From Thunnus maccoyii (lineage: Eukaryota > Chordata > Actinopteri > Scombriformes > Scombridae), in the NCBI RefSeq assembly GCF_910596095.1, contig NC_056553.1:441001-505000 (forward strand): DNA of 64,000 bases, read 5' to 3'. The notes under the pieces are model-generated. The model was given only the letters and a program-made list of their open reading frames with translations. It was not told the DNA's origin and did no database searches. Position 1 is the stretch's first letter. Each line of letters begins with the position of its first letter. The translations under genes were made by a program, and so were the position numbers. This document shows, one piece after another, positions 1 to 12,391 of this stretch.

Positions 1-619
1 CTATTATTGTTTTTTTTTAATGAAAACTGAAACTAATGTTTGTTAATGTGATTAAATGTAATTTCTCATTTAAACGATGAAATCTTCAGATCACTTCTGA
101 ACACTTTGAATTTCCTGAAAAACCCTGAAACATCTTTTTCTGTCTGCGTGTTGTTCCGAGTGGATTCATGAGGAGCTGAGCAGCGGTGACGGGATGAAAA
201 GGTGGAGAGGAGGTGAGCAGGTGGTTTAACCGCTGAGACAAAACAAGAGCGCATTAGGACGGAGAGAAGAGTGCAGGACGTAAAAGGAAAGATGAAAGGA
301 GAAAACACCAGCAGCTCAAGTACAGGAAAGACAAAGATCAGATGTCCACATATTTTTGGCCATATAATGTACTTTATAGATACAAATATTCATTCATTTT
401 ATCCATTTTATTGTGATCAATACACACGCCAGTTAAATCAATTAATAATTCATTTATAACCAACTGTAATGTAGTTCTAAACAGATTTAATTAATTTGTT
501 GTTACTAAACATGAACATCTGTCACATTTAAAACAAACTAAATCTACATTTGTCAGTCAGAACATTATTTATCTGATCCACTTTGTAAATAAATAAATAA
601 ATAAATAATATGTAATATA
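1..619. other. Spacer, no gene seen
   Basis: AT-rich DNA with only short, composition-like open frames and no recognisable domain or splice-bounded exon. A run of AATA units lies near 585-608. Confidence 0.5.
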
Positions 620-1140
620 CAGTAAAGTGTGAAGCTACTTTATTCTTCCACTCCACTACATTTCAGAGGGAAATATTGTACTTTCTACTCCACTACATTT
701 ATTTGACAGCTTTAGTTACTTTTCAGATGAAGATTTGACACAATGGATAATATAACAAGCTTTTAAAATACAACACATTGTTAAAGATGAAACCAGTGGT
801 TTCCAACCTTTTTGGCTTTTGACGTCTTACAAAAAGCAGTGTGTAGTCGGGGTCACATTTCACATGTCTATGAGTTGTTAACAGCTCCACCAAATAGTGA
901 TTTTTCCCTCTAAACTTTTACTGCAATACTTTAACTACATCAAGCTCATAATACTTATGTACTTTTACTGTAGTAGGATTTTTCATGCAGGACTTGTAAT
1001 GGAGTATTTTTACATTGTTGTGTTGGTACTCTTCATCATGAAGACTGAGACTCATGTGACTGATGCTGTGTTCGTCCCTGCAGGTTTACATAAAGTTGGA
1101 CTGAGAGAGGACGTCATTCATCAAGCTGCTTCATCGTCAC
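620..1140 (+). repeat. Composite dispersed repeat, copy 1
   Basis: Closely matches stretches at 41.8-42.8 kb and, inverted, 11.3-12.4 kb, including phrases for the growing-ACTT repeat common in teleosts. Position 794 starts the CAGTGGTTTCCAACC end of a nested hAT-like MITE, but its right half is missing and the text rejoins the host repeat near 910. The far right (about 1075-1140) also matches 11330-11400 inverted, so the homology extends beyond the repeat. Confidence 0.7.
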
Positions 1141-1411
1141 ATCATTTTTATTTGGGTCGTTTTAGTTTTTGGTCTAAAAACAGAGCAGAAGTTTTAGAGG
1201 TTCAGTATATTTGTCACCAATTTTCTGTTTTAGCTTCAACTTTATTATGCTGAAGGAAATATGTGACACACTGATGTCAACCATCAATAGTCAGGACACA
1301 ACAAACAATAAAGAAATAAATAATAATAAAAACTATCATATTTAGATTAAAACAATATAAATGTACCTGTATATTAAGCTGTGTGTTTCCTGTCATTTTT
1401 ATGTATTTACA

Positions 1412-2411
1412 CCTGAGGTCTGAACCAGGAAGCAGGTTTGGGGTTAGTGAGGTAACTTCAGGTGTAACTCTGGATTTTCAGTCCTATCACAGTGGTTCAC
1501 TTTTAACCAGAATACATCACCATGGTAACTGATGCTGAACAGCTAACCTGCTCCAGAGCAGGTTAACCAACCACTGACCAATCAGATCACTGGAAATAAA
1601 GCGTCATCATTCCTACAGGATCCCGACATGGACAAAAGTCCTGAGTTACAATAAAGTGACTTTTAAAAGAGATCAATATATATTTTTATAGATCAGTAGA
1701 AACATTTTATTTTTCCATGTTTCTGGTTTTAAATCAGAGCTTCTAACAAACGGAGATCGTTTACGACACTAAACACATATTTTAATAGTTTAATAGTGAT
1801 TTTATTCTCTGATTCATCGCTGCAGTCAGAATAACATCAGACAACTGCAGATAAACACCAGAGATCAATAATCCTCACTGTTAATTGGCTCCATGATTAT
1901 AAATCATCAGTCATTAAATACTTTTACACTCTTTGCTTCAGCAGCAGAAACAGTCTGACGTTACTTTAAGTTTGTTATGTGACATATTCAGATGGTTTCT
2001 AAACAGTGAAAATACTCCCTCTATACTTCAGTCACATAGAATAATTCCTACATGTATTTTATTTATTTATGATTTCTAGTGTTTGTTGTATGATTACAGG
2101 CTCGTTTACATTTCACTTGGTTGAATCTGCAGGTTCTTGGTTTCACTGTTTCATCTCATATGAAGAACTTCATTCATGGTTCTGATGATGTCGCTCGTAA
2201 TCAACAACTCGCCTCTTTCACATGACGTCGCTCGTAATTAACAACCCGCCTCTTTCACATGAACGCGCTCGTAGCTGTTAAACCAGAGTTACTGAGCTGG
2301 TTGGTAACAGCTTCATAGTTCTGGTTCTGGACGGACAATGTGAGGCTCAGTGAAGCCAGATAACCAGAAGATCCTGGATATGTTGAACCTGCTTCTAGTT
2401 CAGACCTCAGA
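1412..2411. mobile_element. Inverted-repeat-bounded non-autonomous element
   Basis: The left end 1412-1438 and the right end 2386-2410 are inverted copies of about 25 bp (core CTGAGGTCTGAAC, then AGAAGCAGGTT), with about one substitution and one indel. The roughly 1-kb interior holds no transposase frame. It is probably a MITE-like DNA transposon; superfamily not assigned because no clear target duplication was found. Confidence 0.5.
2185..2275. repeat. Short tandem duplication
   Basis: About 40-bp units carrying GTCGCTCGTAAT and CGCCTCTTTCACATGA repeat twice, with a third partial unit. It lies inside the right half of the inverted-repeat-bounded element. Confidence 0.6.
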
Positions 2412-3600
2412 TGTTAATGTTTGAAAAACAGGCTCTGGCACCTGCAGTAATAATATGAAGCTTTCATTCATAAATGATCGATAACACAGCAGAACAAGCT
2501 GTAATCATATTTAATGACAGATGAACAAATGTATGAAAATTCACAAATAATCTATTGATTATTTATCAACTGTTGTATTAATTTTTAATATTCACAGACA
2601 CCTTTAAACTTTCAGATTCAAAGTGGATTCATAATGTTTACATTGGAGCATATTTATTTATGCAAATACATACGTATCTAATGGAGAGAGAAAATAATAC
2701 TTCATTAATATCAAACAGAACATCATTGTTTTATTCTTTTATATGATGTTCATGAATTTATTTCAAATATATCAACATATTTCATATTTTATGATTACAG
2801 TTCAAGTTTTACATCAATAAACAGTTAAAAATGTTGTTATATCTACTAATAAATGTTTTTTAGACCAATAGAACAAGTTTTATTATAAAAAGAGGTTATT
2901 TTGATGCAGATATATGAATAGCAGGGGTAGTGACCCCCCCTCAGGCTGCACAGATGAAAGCAGCAGAGTGATGGAGGTGAAGAGTCGACACCAGCTGCTT
3001 CCTCTGCTTTAACATCTCCACTCAGACACTAAAACCTCCATCTTCATCCTCCTCCTCCTCCTCCTCCTCCTCCTCTCTTCTTCCTCTGCAGACATCTTTC
3101 TAACTCATCATCATCATCATCATCATCATCATTACCATGTTTGATCCACAAAGTAAAAGATTCCCTCCAGACGTGTCCTGAACTGTCAGTTATGTCAGTA
3201 ATAACTAAGCTGCTCCTGTAACGTGAGATACTGTTGTTCTCTTTCACATTTTACTCCAGATTTGTTTATATTTAGTCAGATTTATTCTCCAAATATTGCG
3301 ACACTATTCTCCATTAACAGTCATGTGACTCAGCCGTCAGCAGCTCCTGTCTGCAGTGTAACATGATGTTCAGACAACTATCACTGATCACTGTGATACT
3401 GAAGAAAACTTAAACATGTTCTGCAGCCTCTTTTTTCTCTGGTTTCTAAAAGTGGATTTATGGAGGTTTATTGACGATGATGATCTCCTCAGGAAGTGTA
3501 AGTTACACTGAATGATGTCAACATGTGTTTCATGTCTCTGTGTTCAGATCTGACTGAGTTTTGACTCTTCTTCACCTCACACAGTATCTTTGTCTCATCT
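2412..3600. other. Spacer with two short microsatellites
   Basis: AT-rich DNA without a supported gene. Holds a (TCC)n run at about 3045-3074 and a (CAT)n run at about 3107-3133; the short minus-strand frame across them is low-complexity translation (poly-Asp, poly-Gly). Confidence 0.55.
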
Positions 3601-3867
3601 TCATGTGTGACCAAATGTTTTAGTGACTGAATTTTAAACATGTTTGTACCCAAATATCTTCAATATAGTATATAATATCTTCAATCATAACTCTGATTTT
3701 TATTACAGCAAAGACTGAAGAGTTCAGCAGAGTCACTGCTTTCCAAACTGAATTGTCAGTGTTAGAACGTTCTCTCTGAAACCACATTAGAAAACATAAA
3801 GATCTTATTTTGACTTTGAAGCTCAATATCTCAAAACCAGTCAGCTTGCAGACAGAAAATCAAAGCC

Positions 3868-4012
3868 TCACTTCAATAAATGTTCAAATGATCCAATATT
3901 TCAGCAAAACTCAAAGATTTTTTCTTCTTTCCTCTCCCATTAATCATCTAACGACCCCTCAGATTTATCTGCTGACCCTTTGGAGGGGTCCGACCCCTAG
4001 GTTGGGAACCAC
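3868..4012. repeat. Half copy of nested hAT-like MITE
   Basis: Matches the right half of the element at 41996-42328, ending in GGTTGGGAACCACTG, the inverted form of the CAGTGGTT left end. The left half is absent, so this is a truncated copy. Confidence 0.6.
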
Positions 4013-4149
4013 TGGACTAAAACACACTTTTATTTCCAGCACAACACTGGTAATATAAAGTATTAAAAACAGCAGAATTCAAGATATTTACGGTGATAAA
4101 AACCGTTTATTATTTAGAGGTGAAGTGTTTTGTGTCCATGTCTCAGGTT

Positions 4150-4215
4150 TGTCTGTGATTGTTGATGCAGCAGCGCCACCTGCTGTTCAAACCAGAAACA
4201 TGTCAGACCTCCATG
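4150..4215. repeat. Short dispersed repeat (GCAGCAGCGCCACCTGCTGTT)-like
   Basis: A block around GCGCCACCTGCTGTTCAAAC recurs at 10313-10370 and, inverted, at 30495-30545. A shorter version (GCGCCACCTGCTGTT) lies at 10235. Family unknown; the three copies are not colinear with other duplicated blocks here. Confidence 0.55.
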
Positions 4216-4439
4216 TTCCTGCTGCAGGCTGCTGTTCCACCTAACAAGAATAATCTACAATGTAAAAAACCTGTATTTTTTCTTTTTATTCTACAGATTT
4301 TTCCTGTATTTCAAAAATACTTAAATATGTCAAAACAAATATACTGTGAATTTACATGTCTGATATAAAACAACTGTGACCGTAAACCATAAACCTTAAA
4401 TCATAAAATTTCTATTATTTTAAAGAAATTTTAGCTTTT

Positions 4440-4640
4440 TCACACACAAAAAAACCCAGTTAAAATGTGTGTGTATGTATGTATATAATTACAAAGGAAA
4501 CGTGAATTATAACTGACAAAGAGTCATTTTAAGCCTTGTTGTCTTATTTGTTTCAGTGTTTTAATTTTTCTCTTTTCACGGATGTAAAGTTTTTTTCCTT
4601 TTCAACACAAACAACATGTGAAATTATTATTTCATTTCAG
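4440..4640. repeat. Dispersed repeat shared with 47.7-47.9 kb
   Basis: A long stretch (GTTAAAATGTGTGTG..., AACACAAACAACAT...) is repeated at about 47770-47930 in the same orientation with moderate divergence. AT-rich, no coding potential; likely an old non-autonomous transposon piece. Confidence 0.5.
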
Positions 4641-4969
4641 AATGAAAAGTCTCATTAAATCAACAGTAGATTAATGTAATTATAAACCTGATATCCTGTT
4701 TTACAACAGTATTTTGACTTTTTTTAAAAATGCAAATCAAATGTTTTATCTGTGGTTTATCATTTTATCACATTAAATATAGATATTATAAATATAGATA
4801 TAGAAAATTATGTAATTAAACTCAATGAATACCAATACATGTCTGTAACATTAAGCCTCATTATTACTATTATAACAGTGTCAATACATTCTTATAGCAA
4901 ATTTAACTATTTTTATGGGTAGAAATACCTTTATTTATCATTAAAAAGTCAAAAGATTTCATGTAGAAA

Positions 4970-5300
4970 ACTGCTGCAACTCTCAGTTTGTTTAAATCAC
5001 AGCTGAAGACTTTTCTGTTTGCCGCTTTTTATTAAACTAAAGGGGGGGGGGGTTAATAGGTTGAGGGTTAATATTTTACACTGCACTGTAACTTTTATTC
5101 TCCCGTTTTATCTGTCTTATTCCTTTTTACCTTATTTTTATTTCCAAATTTAACACTTTTTTAATTGTATTTCAATGTCTGTTTACTTGTGTTGCTTTTA
5201 TATTCTGTCTTGATGCCTTTTATGCTCTATGTAAAGCACTTTGAATTACCTTGTTGTTGAAATGTGTTATACAAATAAACTTGCCTTGCCTAAAATTAAA
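4970..5300 (+). mobile_element. 3' end of a LINE (L2-like) relic
   Basis: The block runs from a segment resembling the end of the reverse-transcriptase frame, through GTAAAGCACTTTGAATTACC, to a short CTTGCC repeat tail at about 5280-5290. That layout is the usual 3' end of 5'-truncated L2-type LINEs in fish. A G-run lies at 5043-5052. A weaker piece of the same style is at about 10590-10760. Confidence 0.55.
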
Positions 5301-5729
5301 GCCAACTGTATTTTAATCGCAGAACATTGCCGTATTTTATGAGATGATCATTTCCATTATTTTACAGTATTTTATTGGTGCCCTGCTGCCAGATTACAAC
5401 TGTATTTTACATTTCTTTTCAGTGAAGAGCCGCTGTGTAAAATGACTGCAGTGACCCACAGCTCCGTCCTACAGCTGCTGAAATGATCTCAGCTGCAGAT
5501 AAACTTCTGCTGCTGAGGAAACGTTGATTTTTACAGCATCTGTGTTCTTACATCACTGAGGTGAAGCTGTGAACTAAGAGCCGCTTCAACCAGCTGATCA
5601 GTTTGTCTCCGACGTGTCGTAGAGTCACGCACAGCAAGTCTGACTCATATATCTGAACATATTTAGAGTTTGTTGCTGAGTCAACTGAAATAAACATAAA
5701 TAAACTACATGTAACAATGTCACATTTGA

Positions 5730-5935
5730 AACAGCTGGATTTACATATCTTGGTATCTACATTCGACCCCCTTCTCAACTTGATAACTGTAATTATGAAT
5801 TGATAATTATAAACATAATTTTGGAAAGATTAAAAAGGACTTGGATACCTGGGCTTCTCTCCTGGCAGCTGTTTTTATGAATGTTATCCAATTAAAAGAA
5901 AACTCAATAAAATATTTTTCATGAAAAAAACTACA
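5730..5935 (+). pseudogene. L1/Tx1-like LINE reverse-transcriptase fragment
   Basis: Reading the plus strand with a few breaks gives FTYLGIYI, then NYE, then a DLDTW.SLL segment and MNVIQLK, the order seen after the polymerase core in L1-clade LINE ORF2 proteins (YLG..., dL..W..., GRi.vikm). Only about 65 codons survive, with stops. It is a short, dead, 5'- and 3'-truncated insertion. Confidence 0.45.
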
Positions 5936-6022
5936 TATAACAAGTTCAATAATTTATTTTTAAACATTTTAAATACACAAACACATTATTTTTTACTTTA
6001 AAAACATTTCGGTATTACTTAC

Positions 6023-6058
<36 letters not shown>

Positions 6059-6149
6059 TGTATATTTTTATTATACCTATCTTATAATAAAAGACTGAAA
6101 ACCTGACTCCTCATGTTGTTCACCTCATCATAGGACACCTTTACCAAAC

Positions 6150-6622
6150 ATCAGTGATTCCAGTCCACATGCTGCTCACAGATCAATCTAAAGGAATCAC
6201 AACAAAAACACAACAATGATAATAATAAAGAATCATAATAATCATCCAGCTCTTCCTGATACAAGGTTTTGTCAGTCGCTGAGAGTCGTTCGTATCCACA
6301 AACTCTCTTGTTTCCTTTCTGTCATCAAACAAAAGTTCAAGAAACTTAAAAACAACAACAACAAATTATTTTCTGTTTCCTGGAGATCACACCAGACAAA
6401 CACCAGCTCTAATCTGAGAACAAATTCTTTGATAAATTGTAATGAACGTAATGTTCTGTGGAATATTCATATTTAATGTCAATATAAGTGCACAGCTTTG
6501 GTTTACTCCACATCTCATTTGACCGTCATGTTTAACTTTAAGAAACTTTTTTCCTCGAAGATATAAAATCTCCAGCTGACCAAACTGATCATCAAACACA
6601 TATTTACAACACATCATATACG
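6150..6622 (-). repeat. Inverted copy of the TRIM-gene 3' UTR
   Basis: About 450 bp match, in reverse orientation, 29265-29880 in the 3' UTR of the TRIM gene; the translated shadow frames are nearly identical over 60 residues. No TRIM coding sequence adjoins it on its 5' side, where a different repeat begins. It is likely the remnant of a second TRIM copy or a 3'-UTR-borne repeat. Confidence 0.65.
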
Positions 6623-6739
6623 TCCCTTAATCCATGTTGTTGTTTATCCAATGTTAGTATTATTTTGGCTTTTCTGTCCTCACAGGAAGTGATGCTTCAC
6701 CGACAGAAACTCAAACTCATGGATGATACAGAGAGCTGG

Positions 6740-7145
6740 ACACAGCGTCGGAGGCGGGGCCCCGTTCATTCCCATGAAAGTTGCTCAGTGGCGCATGAAG
6801 CCAAAAAAGTTCAACTTCTTCCACATCTGTGAAGCCCATATAGCACTGGTGACTTTTGCCAGCCAGATCGGCTACTTCCAGTTTGGTCCTCCGGCTAACT
6901 TGAATGGGGATAAAACAATTTAATCATGCGGCTCTTCTAGACTTTCGAAAGTATCGGACCAAATGGATCAAATTCTGAAATTTCATTTCAAGGGAGTTTT
7001 GATGCTCAAAAAATGTATCCGCTGATTTACAGATGTCTCTTTCATTATGTAAGTCCGTGGGAAGTCTTTTTGGGCCCAACAGCATCAAATGACGTTGTAA
7101 TTACACAGTTTGGCCGCTATGTCAAATTGGCTTCACAGCCTGGCG
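6740..7145. repeat. Probable dispersed repeat, unassigned
   Basis: GC-richer block (GGGGCCCCGTTCATTCCCATG, CGCATGAAGCC) differing in composition from its surroundings and resembling a widespread teleost repeat I cannot name. Its short frames have stops and no domain. Confidence 0.35.
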
Positions 7146-7439
7146 CTGTTCCTGGGGAGTTGCTCAAACTGCATTGACAGAGACTCCACAGGGATCCAGG
7201 GCAGGGAAGCAGGGCTGATGAGACAAGACGAAGGCTGGAACCAGAGCAGACGAGACTGTGAGGAAACAGACAGTGTTAGTCAAGGGAAAAAAACAGACAA
7301 CAACAAGAAAATTGGTGACGTATGAAAACTGTCTGAAAGCATAGACTGACTGGTTCAGAGGCTATGGTGGCAGGGCTGAGTATTTGTAGAGGTCTTGATT
7401 ATTGAGATGAGGTACAGCTGGTATGGCTCTGCTCTGACT

Positions 7440-7530
7440 CCAGCATACTTGTCTCCACTCACACAATCAGACACACATGACCCGGACTTGGATAAGCAGT
7501 GGAGGATGGATGATGGATGAAAGGATTTAG
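7440..7530 (+). mobile_element. LINE 3' tail
   Basis: GACCCGGACTTGGATAAGC followed by GTGGA and a short GGATGGATGA run is the familiar 3' tail of 5'-truncated fish LINEs (Rex/CR1/L2-type), which end in GGATGGA repeats. Nothing else of the element is visible. Confidence 0.5.
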
Positions 7531-8106
7531 TGTCACACTGTCAAAGCTCAGTGTTTTTAACCTTCACATGACCAGCTCTGCAGTCATTCAACCATGTTTA
7601 GTTATTCAAGGACGTGAACACTCACAAGGCGTAAACATTAAAATTGTTCCATCTATACCTTCCATCACATATGATGTGAATGCACCATCAGCCGTATGGC
7701 AACAGAATCTAAAGCTTTCTGATTGGGTGTTTCTTGCAGCAGTGCTCTCAGGGACTCGTAATTCACCTCTCTCCTAAAGTTGTTCTGGACAGTCTTGGAC
7801 CTCTGACATTTTTAGTCAATGAAGCAGAATATTTGTTGCTCAGTGTCTCATCGTTTGTTGATTCAACCAGGAAAATCGATTAGCAACATATAGCAAACAG
7901 AACAACTATAGAGAGAACACAACAAGGGATGGTTATCAGGCCTCTCTTCATTCCTGACAGATGAGCAGCTTCGACTCTGACAGTTTGTGTTGAACAGTGA
8001 CTCACTCTGTCACGTAGGAGAGACAGTAGAAACCAGCTTCTCATTCAAAACACTTTCTCACATTTCAGACTGAACTGCTTTTAAATAATTCAACTGCTTT
8101 GCAATA

Positions 8107-9092
8107 CAGTGGAAACCACTTATAGTGATCACTTCCGTCCGGGTCAAATTGATCACTATAAGTGGATGATTATTATTATAACTGAATTTTTTTTCTTTTT
8201 CTTAATTTCTCATGCAGATTCATCTTATGCTTATTCATCTAATTGACATTTGTATATTTTATTACATGAAAAGTAATGAAACCGGCAGCTTTGCTATTTA
8301 CTGAATTTTATTGCCTTTCAAAATACAGAACAGAATTTGTTTTTGGCAGTTTTTCATAAGCTTCAAGGAGACATTTTTCATTGAGTGAAAATTACTTTTT
8401 CCTTTTCTTTTTCCCGTCATGATTTCAATGTGCACATGTCACCAGCCTCAGGTCATCAGCTGGCAGCATTGTGTGTTCTGCATTTAGGCTGTGGGGGTGG
8501 GGGCCGCAGCCAGAAAGCTGAACCAGAATCAATTTTTGGAGAAACGCAACCCATAACGCTGCACAACCCTGCCATGAGGGAAGATAAAAAACATTACTAG
8601 GAGGAGGGAAGGACATTTCTTTTTGATTGATAAGGTTAAAAGTAAAGTTAGGCTTTGCTGTCTGATTTTAAAAAAGACGAGAGTAACAGAGAGAGAGAGA
8701 GGCTGAGAGTGGATGAGGAGAGCAAGCAGTGGTAGTGAGAAAGCTGGTGAATGAGAGGAAGAAAACTTTATTTTCTGATTGTTTCAAGGTGATTACAAAT
8801 AAACACCCACACCCCGCACCTCTACACAACCCTGCGGAAGTGCCAAATACACATCATATGTGTACTATGGGAGTAAGGTAAAAAGAAAATAGAATTACTG
8901 TAGTTTAAAATGTTTTTTTCCATATGTTTTCATGTATGAAAAGACCCAAAATGAACACTGTCAGCGGACTATTGATTACTATAAGCAAATTATTTAAACA
9001 GCATTTGTGTGGGAATGATTCTGTCCTGAGCTTTTTGATCCATATAAGCGGTTGATCACTGTAACAGTGATCACTGTAAGTGGTTTCCACTG
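8107..9092. mobile_element. Pogo/Tigger-like non-autonomous DNA transposon
   Basis: The ends are inverted: CAGTGGAAACCACTTATAGT at 8107 and its reverse, with ACTGTAAGTGG..., ending at 9092. A second inverted motif, TGATCACT(A/G)TAA, follows each end. The left side is preceded by TA and the right followed by TC, compatible with a decayed TA duplication. The interior lacks a transposase; a short shadow frame at 8385-8600 has no match I recognise. Confidence 0.6.
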
Positions 9093-11320
9093 TCATGTTT
9101 AATGACTTGTGATTGGATTAGGAGAAATGTTGAGTTTGAAAAGTTGCACAATTATCAGTATTAACAAACTGTTACTGTTGGCTGAATAAATAGTTTGACA
9201 GAATGTTTGACCATGTGTTCAAATGTTGGATCAGGTGTTTGTACAGGTGGATGTATTATGGGGGAAGGACCCGAGGATGCATTTGTACTCTGATGATTTG
9301 ATTTGCTGTCATATTTAAAGTTCAGAGGATAAAAACTTCCTCCAGAACATCAACAGAGTTCTGTGATCACAACAGTCATATGAACACTTTACAGACAAAT
9401 GAACATTATCTGATCATATTGATAGTGAAACACTGGTGACACAGAGAACATGACACATCAAACCAGCATTAAAGATATTTAAGGTGGTAACAACTTTAAT
9501 GTTTGATTTCTGACACAGTTGGTGGATTATAAATGACATTTATACTCACACATATGAACATGACTTTAAAAAATCATTTATGTACAAAACTCACAAAGAC
9601 AGCTCATTCATTCTCTGTGCAGCAGTGACATCACAGTGTGATCACTCATTAAATGGTCAGCTCACTTGTTTGTAGTTGCAGGAAAGTTCACATGTTCTGA
9701 GAAAAGGAAGACAATTGGTAGATTGTAATTTAAGGGTCACAGTTTCCACATCTAAAGTTGTTTTTTATGTTAATTTTTAATGTTGCTGTCTCTGATTATA
9801 AGTTGTGTTGTGTCACAGGTCTGAACCCATCTTCTCTGAGTGTAGATTAGACACAAAACTGTGTGTTTCCATTCACCTGTTCATTTTCAATTTGAGCATA
9901 TAAAATAAGTGGAGATGCGAGAAATTAAGAACAAAATGTAAATCTGTGTAAAAGAGTAAAAGTAGCTATGTAGATAAAAAGCAAATGTAAACAGAAGGAG
10001 TGAATAAATGATGACATGAATCATGTGACTTAAACGTCACTGGAGAGCTGAAAACATCAGAACTGTGTGGAGCGATGAGGAGACTGTAACCTTCCTCAAA
10101 TAAATACATGAAACAATCAGAAATGTCACATTTCCATCATGTTTTCCATATGGTTCCATCATTTGAGCTTTGACCGATGTCATCTCGTTGTGTCCTCTTC
10201 TTCTGCAGTAGTTTAATGGCATCTACTGGAGAATTTGCGCCACCTGCTGTTTATCTGTTAATATTCACACAACAACAGTGAATTACACTTGTTGTATGTT
10301 TGATTCTCAGGTGATTGTCGATGCAGCAGCACCACCTGCTGTTCAAACCAACAAACTACCAGCTTCAGTTTGTAAATCACACATCAGACAGTCCTCAGTG
10401 TTCGTCAGTATGTGTGAGGCTTTGCTACAGTTAAAGGATGAAATATAAACATCCAACTAGGAATGCAAACAGCTGTATTTAATATTTAATTTCATGTGAT
10501 TTAATCATTGATAAATTAACTGCTGAGAATTTGGGAAGATGAAACAAACTAAAACTTCAGTAAATTCAAACATTTTACACACAAATTTATTGAATCAATC
10601 ACTTCTTAAAACTCGCTTTTATCAGAAAGTCTTTTCTTCTTACTGTCTATGTCCTGTTTAGGTCTTATTTTTCAATGTTTCTCGTTGTTTTACTGTTTTA
10701 TTCTGCATTGCACTTTTAAATTATTTTTGTAATGTAATTATTATACTGTAATTATTTACTTGAGTTGATTGGTATGTTGTGACATAGTTGTTGCTAGGCA
10801 GTTGGTAGGATCAGTTGATAGGGTGTTTCAGGATGTTGTTACAGTGTTCATAATTAGTCTGTATGTCATTGCTAACGTGGTTGGTAGGATGTTATTTGGT
10901 GGCTCCTTTAGTGTCTGCAAAGATCTTCCATGGTTGCCATGGCTGCACCAGGTAGCAGCTAGGTTGTTGTCAGGAGGTTGCTATTGTGACTCTGGGTAGT
11001 TTTTAGGGTGTTGTGGTGTGGTAATGGTAGACAGAATAGTGATATGTTGATAGTGATATGCAGGTGAGAATTTTGTGTTAATTATTTGAATAAAGGGTAA
11101 CAGAAATGGAATGAAAGAGTAGTTTTAGTCTAAATGAAAAACTGAAAGGAAAGAAGACACGATCTTAAGAAATAAGACACAAACTAAAGGATAAGGAGGG
11201 GGAAATCGAAAGAACGAACAAAAGAAATACCAGCAAAAAAAAACAAAGATATGGTACAAGAAGGGAAGAAATGACTGAAAAGAGAAAAGAAACAGTTCTG
11301 ACATCTTTGATAAATATGAA
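9093..11320. other. Spacer, no gene supported
   Basis: Unique-looking AT-rich DNA. Includes a copy of the CCACCTGCTGTT repeat at 10313-10370, a weak LINE-tail-like block at about 10590-10760 and a purine-rich stretch at 11100-11300. The frame at 10769-10999 has no domain and no supporting splice sites. Confidence 0.45.
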
Positions 11321-11329
11321 TTCAGATGT

Positions 11330-12377
11330 GAAGATGCAGCAGCTTGATGAATGACGTCCTCTCTCTACAGTCCGACATTATTTAAACCTGTGGGGATGAA
11401 CACAATGGGTTAACTCAGTCATATGATCACAGCAAATGTCTGGATGATCTGACTGGATGACTGTTGTATTTATATCTCTCTTCCTGACCAAACGCCAGCA
11501 GTGGAAAAAGTGCTCCCACTACAGTAAAAGTACCAATACTGCAATGTAAAAATACATGTCAAACAAGTCAAAGTCCTGCATGAAAAATCCTACCACAGTA
11601 AAAGTACATAAGTATTATGAGCTTGATGTAGTTAAAGTATTGCAGTAAAAGTAGTGGTTTGGTCCCTCTGACTTATATATTAATATGTATGACATCATTA
11701 GATTATTAATAGTGAAGCATCAGTGTTAGAGCAGCATGTTACTGTTGTAGCTGCTGGAGGTGGAGCTAGTTTACACTGCTTTATATACAGTTAGCTGGTT
11801 TAGTCCAGTGGTTCCCAACCTAGGGGTCGGGCCCCTCCAAGGGGTCACCAGATAAATCTGAGGAGTTGTGAGATGATTAATGGGAGAGGAAAGAAGAAAA
11901 AACAAAATTCTGATACACAAATCTGTTTTCAGTTTTTGGACTTTTTCTCTAATCTTTGATTTTTGCTGAAATATTGGATCATTTGAACATTCATTCAGAA
12001 AGCATGTGAGAAGTTTAGAGGGAAAAATCACTATTTGGTGGTGCCATTAACAACTTAACAAATGTGACCCCGTCTACACACTGCTTTTTGTAAGACATCA
12101 AAAGCCAAAAAGGTTGGAAACCACTGGTTTCATCTTATACACTGTGTTGTATTAAAAGTTGGTTATATTATCCATTGTGTCAAATCTTCCTCTGAAAAGT
12201 AACTAAAGCTGTCAAATAAATGTAATGAAGTAGAAAGTACAGTATTTTCCTCTGAAATGTATTGGGGTGGAAGTATAAAGTAGCATCAAATGGAAATACT
12301 CAAGTAAAGTACAAGTACCTCAAAACTGTGCTTAACTACAGTAGTTGAGCAAATGTACTTAGTTACTTTCCACCACT
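11330..12377 (-). repeat. Composite dispersed repeat, inverted copy
   Basis: Reverse-orientation counterpart of 620-1140 and 41767-42830. Its edge lies about 15 bp from the stop codon that would close the NLR frame, so it may have cut off or replaced the original 3' end of that gene. It contains a full nested MITE (11806-12126). Confidence 0.7.
11806..12126. mobile_element. Nested hAT-like MITE
   Basis: Starts CAGTGGTTCCCAACC at 11806 and ends with GGTTGGAAACCACTG at 12126, i.e. inverted ends of about 15 bp of the CAGTGGTT type known from Charlie-like hAT elements. About 320 bp, no coding capacity. The same insertion in the same host repeat occurs at 41996-42328. Confidence 0.65.
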
Positions 12378-12391
12378 GCCAAAAGTCTGTA

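Noticed and set aside
3450..3600. Possible exon with donor AAGT|GTAAGT and acceptor CACACAG on the plus strand
   Set aside because: The frame between the sites is short and has no NLR or TRIM similarity.
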